A program made the translations under genes and the position numbers. DNA of 64,000 bases from Fonsecaea monophora (Eukaryota > Ascomycota > Eurotiomycetes > Chaetothyriales > Herpotrichiellaceae). The DNA lies in NCBI RefSeq assembly GCF_001642475.1, contig NW_019174017.1, positions 62,001 to 126,000 of the forward strand, written 5' to 3'. Under the pieces are notes generated by a model, which ran no database searches, was not told where the DNA came from, and saw only the letters and a program-made list of their open reading frames with translations. Positions within the stretch are counted from its first letter, which is position 1; every line of letters begins with the position of its first letter. Shown here one piece after another: positions 21,111 to 32,735 of this stretch.

Positions 21111-21739
21111 TGAACACTGCAAGAACAGCGAGTGTAAGTGTCGAGTATCACAAGCACGGTAAGTGTGAGTGTCGAATACCACCAGTATAAGCCAAATGTG
21201 GGTTGGGGGAGGTCAGTATCGGTAAGTATTGGTTGGGGCAGCCATTACCTTAACGCCAAACACCAAAATGCCAGGAGAAAGAAGAGAGAAAACAAAGGAA
21301 CAATTGCCTGTGTCTTGTCAGTATCATACCAATGCATTTGCAGTGACGATGGTCAGATCGAGGGACGACTACGACTTCGTCCAGATGCTCATCTACAAGA
21401 CCAGGGACTCGGACCTGCACACGTGAGTCGCCAAGGTCATAAAGACGCCCGAGAACTCGGGTACGGCCAAGTGCTCGATCTAGGACCTGATCGCGGGCAA
21501 TAGGGGCCACATGGTCTGGTGCTTCAAGGTGTCGATGGGCTTGCCGATGAACTTCCTATCAGACATGAGCAGGTCCATGGGCGTGGATGGGAAGGAGTTT
21601 GAGGGCGGGTTCGTCCTCGAGCCCCAGTCCAGGTGCTACAAGGGGCAATCGTCATCGAGGGGAACTCACTGTATGCCTCGATCATGTCCAAGTTCAACAT
21701 TTTCATCAACAGATGTGCGTCTACGTGTACAGCTGACGC

Positions 21740-21880
21740 GTCAGACTAACTAAGAAGGTGGCCTCGACGTCATCGAGGACTTGTTGGGCCTCGAGATCGG
21801 TGATTGCTTCGATCACGAGGACTTGTTGAAACTCGAGATCGGCGATTGTTTCGATCGCGAGGACTCGATCCTCCTGATGA
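21740..21880 (+). repeat. Internal tandem duplication in polymerase pseudogene
   Basis: Between motifs A and B a 54-base unit is nearly duplicated, reading LLGLEIGDCFDHED then LLKLEIGDCFDRED. It is in frame and contributes to the A-B spacer. Confidence 0.6.
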
Positions 21881-22278
21881 CCGAGACCGAGTACATGTGC
21901 ATAGTCGGGAAGGAGCTCACCATCCTGTGCGTCATGCTGAATGCGTTGGCAGCAGCCACAGGATGTTGAGTTCGAATACGTACCTGGCCACTTCCTTCCT
22001 TGTGGCCTTAACCTCATCGGGAATGTTGGGCGAATAATTTCCACCACTTTCCACCATCTTCCACCCAACAAATCCACAGGGCACGCCACATCTCCTCATC
22101 TCCTCGCTTAATCAATCAATTCTCCAATCAACTCATCATTCCATCAATCCATCAATCAGGTATTTCCACTCACACACCGAACCTGTGGGGCTTCAGGGCC
22201 ATCTACAGGGAAACGGACTCGATATTCGTCTGGGTCAAGGGCAACACGGAGCAGGTGTACATGAACGCGGGCATCAAG

Positions 22279-22324
22279 GTAAGACCAAGATCACTGAGCT
22301 CACGAGCGGGACTAACATCGTAGG
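22279..22324 (+). other. Intron-like sequence in polymerase pseudogene
   Basis: GTAAGACC at the 5' end, an ACTAAC branch-like box and TCGTAG at the 3' end, 46 bp, directly after the motif C exon-like block. It has spliceosomal features, but removal does not leave a clean frame, so it may be chance or an old insertion. Confidence 0.3.
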
Positions 22325-22463
22325 CGTCGATACCAATATAAAGTGGAACCACTAGTCGATCATCATATCGGCCAAGAAAAAGTAAGTACGAAGTGGTCAT
22401 CCGGGACGGGACGCTAACCAGAAAGGGGCCTAGGCACACACGACCACTGAGATCATCGGCAAC

Positions 22464-23591
22464 ATGAGCTTCAGCTCGTACAACAACGACCACCTAGGCC
22501 TGGTCCACATGGCGTTGTGTGTCCCGTGCGGGCGCATGATCGAGATGAGGCTCGGGCCTGCGCAACTCCACAGCATCAATTGTCGACTCACCACCGCGTG
22601 CGTGTGGGAGGTGTATTGCGCGGGCTGCGCGGAGAAAGACGGTGTCCCGCCACCCAGTGTCAAGGAAGACGTAGTCATGGAAGACAATGTCAATGACTCT
22701 TCAGATGGTGTCAAGGAAGACAATGTCAAGGAAGACAATGTCAATGACTCTTCAGATGGTGCCAAGGAAGATGGTGTCAAGGAAGATGGTGTCAAGGAAG
22801 ATGGTGTCAAGGAAGATGGTGTCAAGGAAGATGGTGTCAAGGAAGATGGTGTCAAGGAAGATGGTGTCAAGGAAGATGGTGTCAAGGAAGATGGTGTCAA
22901 GGAAGATGGTGTCAAGGAAGATGGTGTCAAGGAAGATGGTGTCAAGGAAGATGGTGTCAAGGAAGATGGTGTCAAGGAAGATGGTGTCAAGGAAGATGGT
23001 GTCAAGGAAGATGGTGTCAAGGAAGATGGTGTCAAGGAAGATGGTGTCAATGGCTCTTCAGATGGTGTCAAAGAAGGCGATGTCAAAGAAGGCGATGTCA
23101 AAGAAGGCGATGTCAAAGAAGGCGATGTCAAAGAAGGCGATGTCAAAGAAGGCGATGTCAAAGAAGGCGATGTCATGGAAGACGATCCCATGGCAGACCG
23201 TGGCAGTGGCAGGCTAGACGGTCTAGTCAATTACGCGGACAGAAACGGCTTCACCTTCATGGACCTGGCGATGAACAAGATCGGCCGCACAGGCAGGCGC
23301 TACAAAAAGACGACCTTCCCGAACCCAGGAGCCTACATCAACATATTCGCTTTCATTCGCATGTTCACGCCCGCCGAAGTCACGTTCGGCTGCATTTACC
23401 CGCGCGGTATGGGCATGGACAAGGACATTGAGATTATCTCGAACTTCTTCGCCCTGGACAAGTCCACGATGCGCACGGTGCGCCCAATCATTCTTTCTGA
23501 ACCAATAGATGCTCGCGTTCTTTTGGCCGCGCACCAACAAGGATATCACCAACAAGGATATCACCAACAAGGATATCACCAACAAGGATAA
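22464..23591 (+). CDS. Viral-type zinc-finger-like ORF carrying a (DGVKE)n coding minisatellite
   Basis: A 375-residue open frame starting MSFSSYNNDHLGLVHMALC. The N-terminal 60 residues have cysteines at C-x2-C...C...C...C-x2-C spacing (CVPCG, then CRLTTAC and CAGC), a possible RING-like or zinc-ribbon site. Residues about 70-235 are an acidic/basic repeat: one DGAKE plus 18 perfect DGVKE units (22755-23039), a spacer, then seven GDV(K/M)E units to about 23180. A unique C-terminal domain follows (NYADRNGFTFMDLAMNKIG, ending near RPIILSEPIDARV), with GC3-rich codons. A second 15-bp repeat (four copies of GGATATCACCAACAA) ends the ORF; in a shifted frame coding texture continues to about 23670 (ETSDFLDVEQWRVCLMV). 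It lies just after the polymerase remnant. The family is unknown. It may be the only long intact frame in the viral-type DNA. Confidence 0.5.
   Translation: MSFSSYNNDHLGLVHMALCVPCGRMIEMRLGPAQLHSINCRLTTACVWEVYCAGCAEKDGVPPPSVKEDVVMEDNVNDSSDGVKEDNVKEDNVNDSSDGAKEDGVKEDGVKEDGVKEDGVKEDGVKEDGVKEDGVKEDGVKEDGVKEDGVKEDGVKEDGVKEDGVKEDGVKEDGVKEDGVKEDGVKEDGVKEDGVNGSSDGVKEGDVKEGDVKEGDVKEGDVKEGDVKEGDVKEGDVMEDDPMADRGSGRLDGLVNYADRNGFTFMDLAMNKIGRTGRRYKKTTFPNPGAYINIFAFIRMFTPAEVTFGCIYPRGMGMDKDIEIISNFFALDKSTMRTVRPIILSEPIDARVLLAAHQQGYHQQGYHQQGYHQQG
22755..23180 (+). repeat. 15-bp coding minisatellite (two related arrays)
   Basis: Array 1: 18 exact copies of GATGGTGTCAAGGAA after one variant (GATGGTGCCAAGGAA), 22755-23039. 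Array 2: seven copies of GGCGATGTCAAAGAA-type units, about 23072-23180. Near-perfect identity implies recent expansion. Unit length is a multiple of three, so reading is preserved. Confidence 0.95.
23527..23590 (+). repeat. 15-bp tandem repeat at ORF end
   Basis: About four copies of CACCAACAAGGATAT, in frame as HQQGY in one reading and TNKDI in the reading that continues the viral-type coding texture. Confidence 0.9.
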
Positions 23592-24049
23592 GGAGGTGGA
23601 GGAGAAGGAGACCTCGGACTTCCTCGACGTGGAGCAGTGGAGGGTGTGCCTTATGGTGCCGTCGGACACATAGATGTTCACATGCTTGTTGACCCGTGGA
23701 GATGCGGCTTCGTATCCCGCTTTCTCCCGCGCCTTCGTGGTCGGGTCTTCAAGTCGCAGTTATTCACATACAGATAGATCTATTAGCTCTATATCGCTAT
23801 GAATCTAATGACCTTCATCAAGTTGATGCCGTTCTTTGCTTGTCTTCGAGTCTGGTTGCGCACCCCTCCTCTCGGTGCCGTTCCAGAGGGACTCGCTGTA
23901 GCTGCTATCGTACTCGTGCGCGTAGGTCCTCCTGCGGTGGGCGCCTATGCCTCCTGGTGTCCGGGCTCACCGTCGTCACACCCTTATTCTTGGTGTTGGA
24001 CTCGTACGTTGGCAGCTGGAAACTTCGGGGCACCATCACCCTCCAACTT

Positions 24050-24210
24050 GTTCTACAATTTGGATGTGACCTTGTCTACACTCTCGGGGTTGTCCGTGTC
24101 TCTGTTCGGCGACACGCGCGTGGGCTTGGTGATCTTGATGTCCGGGCACAGGATAATCCTGTCGTTCTTCCTCCCCATCCTGAACGAGATGAATGGCCAC
24201 AGCAAACCAT
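24050..24210 (-). pseudogene. Viral-type coding fragment of unknown function
   Basis: The minus strand reads RKNDRIILCPDIKITKPTRV and continues SPNRDTDNPESVDKVTSKL to a stop near 24054, with almost all codons ending in C or G. It is the right-hand end of the second viral-type block. No family is recognised. A plus-strand frame overlaps it (23799-24296), but its codons fit less well. Confidence 0.35.
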
Positions 24211-24299
24211 CAGAGCTAAAGTTCCAGGCAAGGACGACCGTTGGCGGCCTCCCAGTTGGAGATCCAGCCCCCTGTCGCGAGACAGATAGACGGTGAAGA

Positions 24300-27200
24300 G
24301 AGAAAGACTGTTGAGGTTATTGGAGCTCTGAGCAAGAGATGCCTTTTACTCCGTGGCATCACGAGCATGAACATGAAGATGGACGTTGTTATGACACATT
24401 TCTTGTAGAACGACGGGAGTCGGTGGCAAACAGGGGAAGTCGGACAATGGCATGGTTCATGCTATCCTCGAAGAGCCAAGGGCTGCTGCAGAGGTTTACA
24501 TGCTATTCGTACTGAGACCAGATAGATAGACGCCAATACCGAGTACCGAGTCACAATTCAAACGCATTCACAGGCCCTCCCTTTTCCTCACCTCATTTGA
24601 ATCCTTTCCATATTTGAATTTGGTCACGGCATGGGAACGCCGGTTTGCTTTTGAGTCAGTATTGAGCAAACAACGACTTGGAGCCCGCCGTAAATGATGC
24701 GGCATATCTCACCATCATCGCGTGTTCGTCCTGGGTGAGGAGGATCTTGATCAGATGCTCGTGGAATATATTGCTACGGCCTTGAACGAAGGGTGGATTT
24801 AACCACTCAGTGTCACTCCACCAGGACTAGTGATGGAGTAGTGCCATATTTCGTATATCCCTACCGAGTTATATCCCCACCAAGCTACATATGTCACAAG
24901 TCACAATGAGTTTCCAGAATGCCGGGTGGTGGTTGCTGAAGACCTTGAGTTTGGCGTTGAGGTAAAAAGTAGAGATAGACGAAGCCGCCAAACGCGAGGC
25001 GGTAGTGTAGCCAATAGGCGGGAAACGTCGAAGCTCTCAGCACCAAGCAAGCACTAACCGGGAACCAGTTGACCGGGCAGCTCATCAATCGGCCATCGTT
25101 TGTCGATGCAGCCTTTGTGGTCGTTTTCGTTGTCGTCGTTGTCTGGAAGTTGTCGCTTGGCCTTGACCGGAGAGCTGAGCTGACCAGTGTCACAGTCGTG
25201 ACCGCCGTCAACGTGTGGGTAATGACTGGTGGAAAGCCACTGACACAGCAACGCTGGTAAAGACTTGACGAGGAAGAGTTCCAGAGACAACTGGCAGACT
25301 AAATTGCATAGAGAAAAGCAGACAGAGGGTCTTAACCTCAAGGCGGGATGTTTGTTCGCGCCCGTGCGGGTGTCGTAGACAACACTGACAATACTAGTAA
25401 GTAAGGTCATCGGGAATTATAATGGGGTATCTCATCAACCTCGTACAAGACTTTCAAACAGGAACTGTGTATCATCCTAGAAGGACAGGATGTGCTATGA
25501 TGGGAAGAAGAACAAGATGTGCTACGACGGGAACTTTCTTTGGGCTCGACTTGCGATGAGCGTACCGCTGCTGCGGTGCCTGTTTTGTGCCTGTCAGTGG
25601 AGGAAGTCGATGGACTGACTTGGGAGCTCGGAGGGGATGGCGAGCAAGAAAGTGAATTCACCAGTCCCAATTCTTTACGTGGGAATCTATTGTACCAGAC
25701 CGTAAGTGAATGGGAATTCGAAGAACTGGATATGTGATTAATGACACAAAGGTCTTTTTCTTTCTCTCTTTTTTGGTAGGGGGTTAGGGCGGGACCTATA
25801 TAGGATACGACCAAGATTCCACTTTGCTCAGGACATGAGTCAATGACGCCCTTTTCTTTTCGATCGTACCATACCACTCGCTGCATTTCGGTGCATTCAA
25901 AGTGTATCCGTGACATGGCCATGTCTGTCCACTTGTCCCTGACCTATTACTACCATCACTCTTTTCGTGGGCATCAAAGAAGTGAGTACTGATATTCATT
26001 TCCTTCCCACGACTGTAGGCCCAACTGCGATTGCCAAAGCGACCGGTGCAACATAGATGGAAATAGCGGGTCAAGACGAAGAAGTGGTAGACTCGCTTCG
26101 AAACCCGGACATGATATCGGTGGGGGAAGAACGTGGTGGTCAAGCCAGAGACGCCGTGTTTTGCCCGATGGTGCCGGGAGAACTGCCTCCAAGGGGTCTG
26201 CATGTGTGTGAGCAATTGCGTACGCGACGAGGCCACTGAAAAGCACCGGCAATGATAGCGGCAGAAAAGAACACGGCAAATACCTCTCTAATCGCAAAAT
26301 CAGTGTCAAACACGAGAAAGACGAACCCATGTTGACCGCAGTAGCTGGGAGCTCAAGCTCCGACTCCGGCTCAACAAGAAGACGATGGCAGGAGACACAG
26401 GGTGGGAGTGGTCCCTCGACGCAGAACGTTACCTTCCTGCTTTCCATGGCGCCGAAGCTGGTCTCCTGACGAACTCGGACTTTGGTGCCAACGTCAGCAT
26501 TTTTACCTCGCAGCTGCGTTGGATATGACACAGACTACAGACATCAGGATACACTGCCTGAAGGGACGACTCCTACTTTCTCGAACCGAGAATCCAATTT
26601 TGCAGAAGGACTTCGCTGCATCCGATTTACAGGGGAGGCATGTTCGTTCCAACTAGCTCCCCACTGGAGCCTGTGCCTAGCGAGACCACTTATAGGTAAG
26701 CGTAAAGTATCCCAATGCTTGTTCGTAGCTTCTACTTTCTACGGTGAACGGACGTATCCTTTATCATTAGTAGCGGATATGTAGAGTCCGCTTCTCTAAA
26801 TCAAGCATAATCCCTCTTCATACTCAGCTTCTACACCGCTTACTTACCATCGAGGACTCCGATCGCCATGTATCCAACATCTTCCTCGGGACGAACATCC
26901 CCAAGTCGAACCATCAAACCACCCAGCCGCTTCGACTGGTCCGCGGCGGCATCCTCCATAGACGATACGTGAGAAACACCGGCAACTTTCTTACCGCGAA
27001 CATCAACGCCCTCCAGGGGGCCAAAATGAAGAGTGGTGCATAACTCCCTTGAATTTTCCATGCTGAGATAGTCCGGGATATACCTCTTGGCTGCAAGCCC
27101 GGCGCCGGTCAAGTCTACCTCTCTACCTCTCTAGACTCGAGAAATAGAAAGAGACATATCCCCAATTCCGATGATTGTCCTCCTCAGGTTGTGTTTGCCG

Positions 27201-29630
27201 AAAGCAATATGAATGTTTCATCGGTTGACCATCCCTTCTGGACAACGAAAGATTTGGAACACATCGTGTTACATCAAATGGCAGCATTGCTCAGCAGCTG
27301 GGGGTTATATCGAGAAGACTACTTCCAGCGTCGATATCAATCCAAAACCGACCGCAGCTGCAGCGCTTCTGAGGTTCTTGGTCAGAGCAATATTGCATCT
27401 TGGAAGAGTGGCCGTATCCGCCTAGCATTTTGCGGTACATCACGGAGGCTAGCATCAGAACAAGGCGTCACTCATCAATCACGAATCGCTGGAAAGGCTC
27501 TCTCATAATGTGCCTTCCTTTCGCACCTTTTGTTGGCAATGACGCGTGTTCCAGTTTTCTTTGCAAGTTTCTCGTCCCATTCCCAAGGCGCCTCTGGGTG
27601 ACTCTGGGCGTCTACCTCGTCGAGCGGCCCGAAGAACCTCACGCCACTCATGTCAATGGACGGAAAGTTGTCCAGATCTTTATCACCAACTACCCTTGAG
27701 ACGATTCCCGGCCAGGTGGGCAAGTGAGTCCACTTCGACGCCCGCCTTTGCCGAGTTCACATTCAATAGCGACCAATATATACGCCAACATCAGCTACGT
27801 CGTTTTGTCGGCCCACCCATCGCCTTGACCTTCCCATCACCTCCCATCGCCACCCATCGCCTTTCATCGCCTTTCATCGCCTTTCATCGCCTTGACCCTC
27901 ACAACCTCTCCTCCCCCTTTCCCCCCAACCTGAATCATCACCGACCAGACAGCCAACATCAGCCGCGCGCCAACTGCTTACTTGGACATCCACATACATG
28001 ACTTTGTACGAGGTTTCCGAGGCACACAAAGAAACAGCAGCGACCAAGTTGAGAAGACGGTCCCGTATTGTTTTTCAAGCTGGCCTCGAACATACATACC
28101 GGTCGTTCTTGTACAGCAAATAATCCTAACAGGTCCGCAGTCATGGGATCATAGACAATTTCGGCGTGGGGCGTCGAAGCTCCTGTGCCGTTTCTAGACA
28201 ACGCAATTCCTTCAAGTTGCCATCAAAAAAACGCCTGGCGTCGTCCAAAACATGGTTTGATTGGCCAGCGGGGGGAAGGTCGTCTGCGAGGCAGCTGGAA
28301 AACCTTTTCCTTCTGTGTGATGCACAATCCCGTCTGAGCATACCCTTCGCGGGCTCTTATAGCTGGTCTTTTTGTTCTGTATTGATATTCTCATCTCATT
28401 GAGTAAAGGAGCGTCCCGAATGTATGTGGCAGGCCTCCAGATTGACATTTTCCGACGGCAATTCTTTCATCATAGAGGCGGTCTCTCAATATCGAAAAGT
28501 TGTCTCTGGAGTGCAGTCTCTCTCGAGTGGCTCCCATACGATTTTGATTGTTCCTCTTCGCTCTTTTGTGCAGCCTCGAGATTGTTATCAATCAGCGACT
28601 TCTTCTGGGTTCGCGAGATCCAATCTCCCGCCGTCGTAAAGTTTGGTCTTGGCCCAAGTGAAGCAGCTAGCCGGGTCAACAGGGACAGCTTTAGAGGTCT
28701 ACACAATCTTCGCTAGCCACATACCTGTTCCTCTCATTCGTGTCGGTGATGACACGTTTTCAATTTCTCCAGGCCAACAACGCGAGACGATCGGACAAGA
28801 CTAAATCTTCTCCTTCGGACCGCCGTCGCCAGCCAGGAGTGCCTCGAACACGCGCCCAACAAATTGAACGCTTCAAATGCTGGGCCAAGAGGAGGACTGT
28901 ATCGAAGACAGATCAAGTCCCTTGACCAAGTTATGCACCCAGCGCAAATGAGGCCAAAGCCTGGCAGATTCGACCAGCAGACGATTCTCCTCTATTCACC
29001 ACCACTACGACGTCGATGGTGAGCACACTCGGACCTCCATCGAAAGCATGATGACACTTTTATCAACAAGCGCCCAACGGCAGGAAGTCGTCCCTCACAC
29101 AGACCACGTCTCCCTCGTCGACGACATTGACGTGTCGAGTTTCCATTTGACGGTAGCGCCTTAGAAATTGTAGGCGGACCGAGCAAAAGGCGCGGAAGAG
29201 AGTGTTGACGAAGAAGACCCTCTGCTCTTTGCAAGGATGACAGCTGGACAAAACTCTCCACGATCGATTCGACCACACTGAGCACCCTCTCAACTACCAC
29301 CACCACGCCTTTTACTTCGTGAACAGGAAGCTCGACAGCTTCTACCTCGGCTGTGGGGGACATCTACTACAACAACAGCGTCGGCGACTGATGATTTGGG
29401 CGATACATCGAGCAAAATTCGAGCAGTGGAATACTCATCAGTGACCAAAATTAACCACAATCAGCACAATAGAGCCCACGCAAAGGCTGGATCCAGGCCG
29501 ATATCCTAGACAAGAAGACCTCAGGGCGAACATGGGAAACTTGCAAGGTCCAGTCAGTATGGGTTGATATATCGCAAGCACAAGCCCGTCTACTGGTCCC
29601 CCTAGTTTACGAACCTCGTCTCCAACCAGG
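24300..29630. other. Gene-poor degenerate DNA; simple repeats
   Basis: I find no gene I can defend. Minus-strand frames at 26840-27112 (FGPLEGVDVRGKKVAGVSHV) and 27475-27723 (FFGPLDEVDAQSHPEAPWEW) look like short pieces of fungal coding sequence of unknown family. A tandem CATCGCCTTT unit (about 10 bp) occupies 27840-27893. The block 28470-28706 (minus) is charged and helical but unsupported. The sequence has many stops in all frames, consistent with decayed genes or transposon remains. Confidence 0.35.
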
Positions 29631-29639
29631 AAATATCAG

Positions 29640-29987
29640 CCTGTTCTTTCTCATGGTGCCATCTTGCATGCACGCCGTACATCGCCGCGGCGGACCATCG
29701 AGTGGGACATCATCGACGACTTCAAGAACGCCCTTGACGAAGGGGGAGCGAGGCATCGACCGTCGAAGGTATATGCAGCATACCGACCTAGAATCATCGG
29801 TGCCCAGGAATCCGCGAGATCAATACCCCTTCTGGGTCAGGAAGTGGGTTTGCTGTCCTGGGGGTTGAAAAGCGACAGAATGGTCATGATTGGCGAGTAC
29901 ATGACCTCTTTCGAGCGTTTCCCACAAACTGTTTTGGGCCTCCTCTCCTCGGCAACCAAACTCCCACTGCCAGCTCATGGTGGCAGC
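29640..29987 (+). pseudogene. Fungal ORF fragment truncated by a solo LTR
   Basis: The open frame from about 29664 reads IEWDIIDDFKNALDEGGARH and then SIPLLGQEVGLLSWGLKSDR and GEYMTSFERFPQTVLGLLSS. Coding-like composition stops exactly at the solo LTR that begins at 29988. The family is not recognised. The reading upstream of 29664 is in another frame (VYEPRLQPGNISLFFL), so the gene is also frameshifted. Confidence 0.4.
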
Positions 29988-30327
29988 TGTAATGGGTTGA
30001 ACCCAGGAATGGGCCTGGTTCTGGCGAACCAGCGCCAAGACTAACGCCAGGACTAACGCCACCACCGAGACACGCACGGTAGCAACTGAGACACCGTACG
30101 CAAGGAAAGGCAAGGGAGAGAGACAAAGTGTAAGAGGAATGTAGGGCGTGTACGAAAGAGGAAGGACAAGGGAGAAAGGGGAAGACAATGGATATCCCTT
30201 ACAGGGGAGCGTACGATATAAGGAGAGAGAGAGACAGGGTGTTTTTCCTTCTTCCTCTCTCCTCAGATTTATCCTCCTTATTACTAGGTTGGCTAGCTAG
30301 TTGCAGAACTCTTTCTAAACCCTCACA
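29988..30327 (-). repeat. Solo LTR, family 1, copy B
   Basis: A 340-bp block with TG...CA ends (TGTAATGGGTTGAACCCA ... CCCTCACA) and a perfect 5-bp target duplication GCAGC at 29983-29987 and 30328-30332. It is about 22 bp shorter than copy A at 3897-4258 but otherwise closely similar. Orientation is set to match copy A. No internal retrotransposon domain is adjacent. Confidence 0.9.
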
Positions 30328-30332
30328 GCAGC

Positions 30333-32400
30333 CAACAACGGACTGATCGGTATGTTTCGACGAAGGAGCACGTCAAACAAAATGCGTCTTCCCGACTCCT
30401 CGAAGTTTGCAAAATCCGAACCGGCGACGGATTGCGGCGGTGTTTTTTTGGGGTGAGTTTGCCCCAAGCGAAAGAAAAGCGCTGTGACGCCAAGGAAGAA
30501 GATAAAATCCTACATATCCGGTATATTCCCTTGTACGACGACGACGAGGTGGCGTTTGCAGGGCTCCCCAGACACGGTGCAGGTATAGGATGGATGGCTG
30601 AGGCCGTGAAAGGCCTTGTCAGATCATGTCACGATACGACGTGGCGCAGGGCCTCCTCGTCCTGCTCGTCGATCTACTCATCGATCTGCGGGAAAACGAT
30701 CAATCTCTCTGTCAACAATCCACGAGTAATCAAGAGTCGACAGAAGAGTCTGCTCTCTTGCCTACTGAAAGCTAAAATCAACACATATAGTCGAAACTAA
30801 AATGAAAAAAAAGGCGACAACGCGAGCCAACTCTTGATCAACAGATACATTCATCGAATGAGGACGAAGAGTCACCGCGATGATGTGACTACCAATCAAT
30901 CCCTTCGGACTTTCTGCCTGTTATTTTGCGCGGAGGCAGGATTATATCCTCCCACTGGCCCAAGCAGCCCGCTTCTGCCTCGTATGGCGAACAATGGCGA
31001 GAAGCGAACCTCCACCATGACATTGTCCGATGCCATGTCTCTGTCCATGTGTCAATCAGAGCAAGCCCTCGGAAACAGACTCAGCAATTGGGGGTGATGA
31101 CAGAGTTGTGCTTGGGAGAGGAGTGGTATGAAGCGCTTGAGCATGCCCCAGATCGCGTGCACACCCGTCGCGTTCTCCAGCTCGAAAAGCATAGATCCTG
31201 GTGCTTCTCAGGTACCTGATCTCTCTCTTTTGATTCCGTAGCATTCGCACGATGAAAGATGGGGAGGTAACACAACTTTTTCAAACATGCCTGCAGGTAT
31301 CCCTTGCCGTGACGGAGGCGTCCCCGAGGATCGATCATTCGCGATTTCGAACGAAGAATCTGTAGTAGTCGACACAAAAGCGCTGCAGGCTCGGAAAGCA
31401 GGGTCAATTCGGAATCCACGACTTACCGGCAGGCTTTCATTATATCAGCCCACAGCTTGTCCATCTTGATTTAGTGGACCACCTTGGCTCTCTCATTTCA
31501 AATTCTTTGGCGAGCTCAGCACAAACAAACGTGCTATATCTGAGGTGGTTATCCCGAGAAGCCTTGGGAAATACGTCAAGTGAGAATCAGAGCTCGATCA
31601 ATATCAAAAATGACAACGACTCAAATCCGGCTTGTGCGACATCATAACGAACGCCACGTAAACAAAGGCAAGCTCAAACGCCGCGTTCGCGTGTCTACAA
31701 CACAGGCAAAAACTAAAGGCCTCTCAAAAAGAAGAAGCACCGCGCCGGACACGGGTCGCAAATGCAGCGAATTCGACAGATGCGCTCAGCTGTGCATTCG
31801 GCGAGAATGATGCGGTTCTCGGCATCGGCTATCGGCCCATGTACAGAGCCACGACAACTTTATGGCGGAGGATGTAAGAACAAGAAGAGGGTTGGGGCTC
31901 CGAAGGGGGCTTTCGAGTTCGAGATATGCTGATCCACTGGCTGAAGGGAGGGAGGGGGGAACAAAATTCAAAGTGCGTAACTCGCTTGGTACGAAAAGCG
32001 CGTCTTCTTTTCAACTGGGCTGGAGCCCAGCGCCAAGTCCAGGGACACTGGGTCACTGGGTAATCAACTGGGCAACACTGGGTTCCAGGCAGGTCATAGG
32101 CAGGTCCGAACTCTGCCGGTGCCAGCCGGCCTAGTTGAATGGGTAGATGGGGGAGGGGTGGAGGACTGGGATCTTACGCAAATCCAATTTCTTCTGCTGT
32201 TGATGGGGGTTCAAGGTGTACGGGATCGATGCCAACGAGAGCCGCATCCAGCAATGGGTATTTCCTTGCCAGGGGAGGAAGAAGATGGCCCGTCCGTCGG
32301 AGAATCCCCAAAGCGACATTGGGTTCGCGGCGGTCCGCGCATTCCGGGTCACGCCGCCGACTTCGCAGAATGGCAATTCACCTCCCAGGTTCGCCACGAA
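30333..32400. other. No clear gene
   Basis: Short frames only (for example 30432-30800 + and 31081-31419 -), without recognisable domains. Around 32020-32085 a degenerate CTGGG-rich tandem appears. The minus frame 32131-32694 overlaps the F-box remnant described next. Confidence 0.35.
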
Positions 32401-32409
32401 CAGCTCATC

Positions 32410-32665
32410 CATCTGTCCCGACGGACAGCTTAGTGCTCGTGGGCACGGGCAGACGAATGCTGGGCGTGGCGGGACTGGACCCAGCCGACGCGCACAACTT
32501 GACGGTGAGTTTCGGCCCCGACCAGCGCCGCGAAGTACGTGTCGGTGAGCTTCCGGGAGAGCAGGTGTCCGGGGTAGGGAAGGTAGTCGGAGCGATGATT
32601 TGGTGGAGTTCTGGCGGCAGAGAAGCGAGACGCAATTGTCCCGGCGACCGAGCTCACCATGATTC
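32410..32665 (-). pseudogene. F-box remnant, frameshifted
   Basis: One minus frame reads LASLPPELHQIIAPTTF. After a one-base change the next frame reads YLPYPGHLLSRKLTDTYFAALV. Joined by alignment to the family these give the common fungal F-box pattern L-P-x-E-L-x-x-I-I...D-x-L-x-L-K-L-T-x-x-Y-F. No downstream domain is preserved. It is a different F-box type from the intact gene at 16.9-18.8 kb. Confidence 0.5.
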
Positions 32666-32735
32666 ATCAACAACTTCGCTAGAAGCATCTTCATTCAACC
32701 CGCAGTCGCAGTTTCGCTCCAGAACTCTCGCAGAC

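Larger units (their letters stand above)
20702..22440 (+). pseudogene. Family-B DNA polymerase, decayed, viral-type
   Basis: Plus-strand blocks give polymerase motifs in the correct order. STETTFEP (20702) resembles Exo I. NSFGFDIERI (about 20830-20860) is Exo II. The block with YKTRDSDLHT (about 21390-21425) fits Exo III. GGFVLEPQSRCYKG (21604-21645) is the pre-A element, followed after a one-base shift by GNSLYASIMSKFN (21659-21697), motif A (SLYPSI-like). VMLNALAAATGC (21931-21966) is motif B. AIYRETDSIFVWV (22199-22237) is motif C, with the first aspartate of DTDS as glutamate. AKKK then KYEVVIRDG (about 22371-22410) fits the KKRY element. Stops, frameshifts and insertions (about 21055-21340 and 21970-22160) separate the blocks, so it cannot be functional. 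The thumb domain is not seen. Confidence 0.75.

Noticed and set aside
20702..22440. Polymerase as part of a protein-primed linear plasmid or Polinton
   Set aside because: Not excluded, but the pre-A element and the short A-B spacer look more like RNA-primed viral polymerases, and no integrase or plasmid RNA polymerase was seen; needs a tree.
22430..23230. Minus-strand ORF of repeated SPSLT/TPSSL units and plus-strand MVSRK repeat ORF
   Set aside because: Both are other-frame readings of the 15-bp minisatellite in the 22464-23591 ORF.
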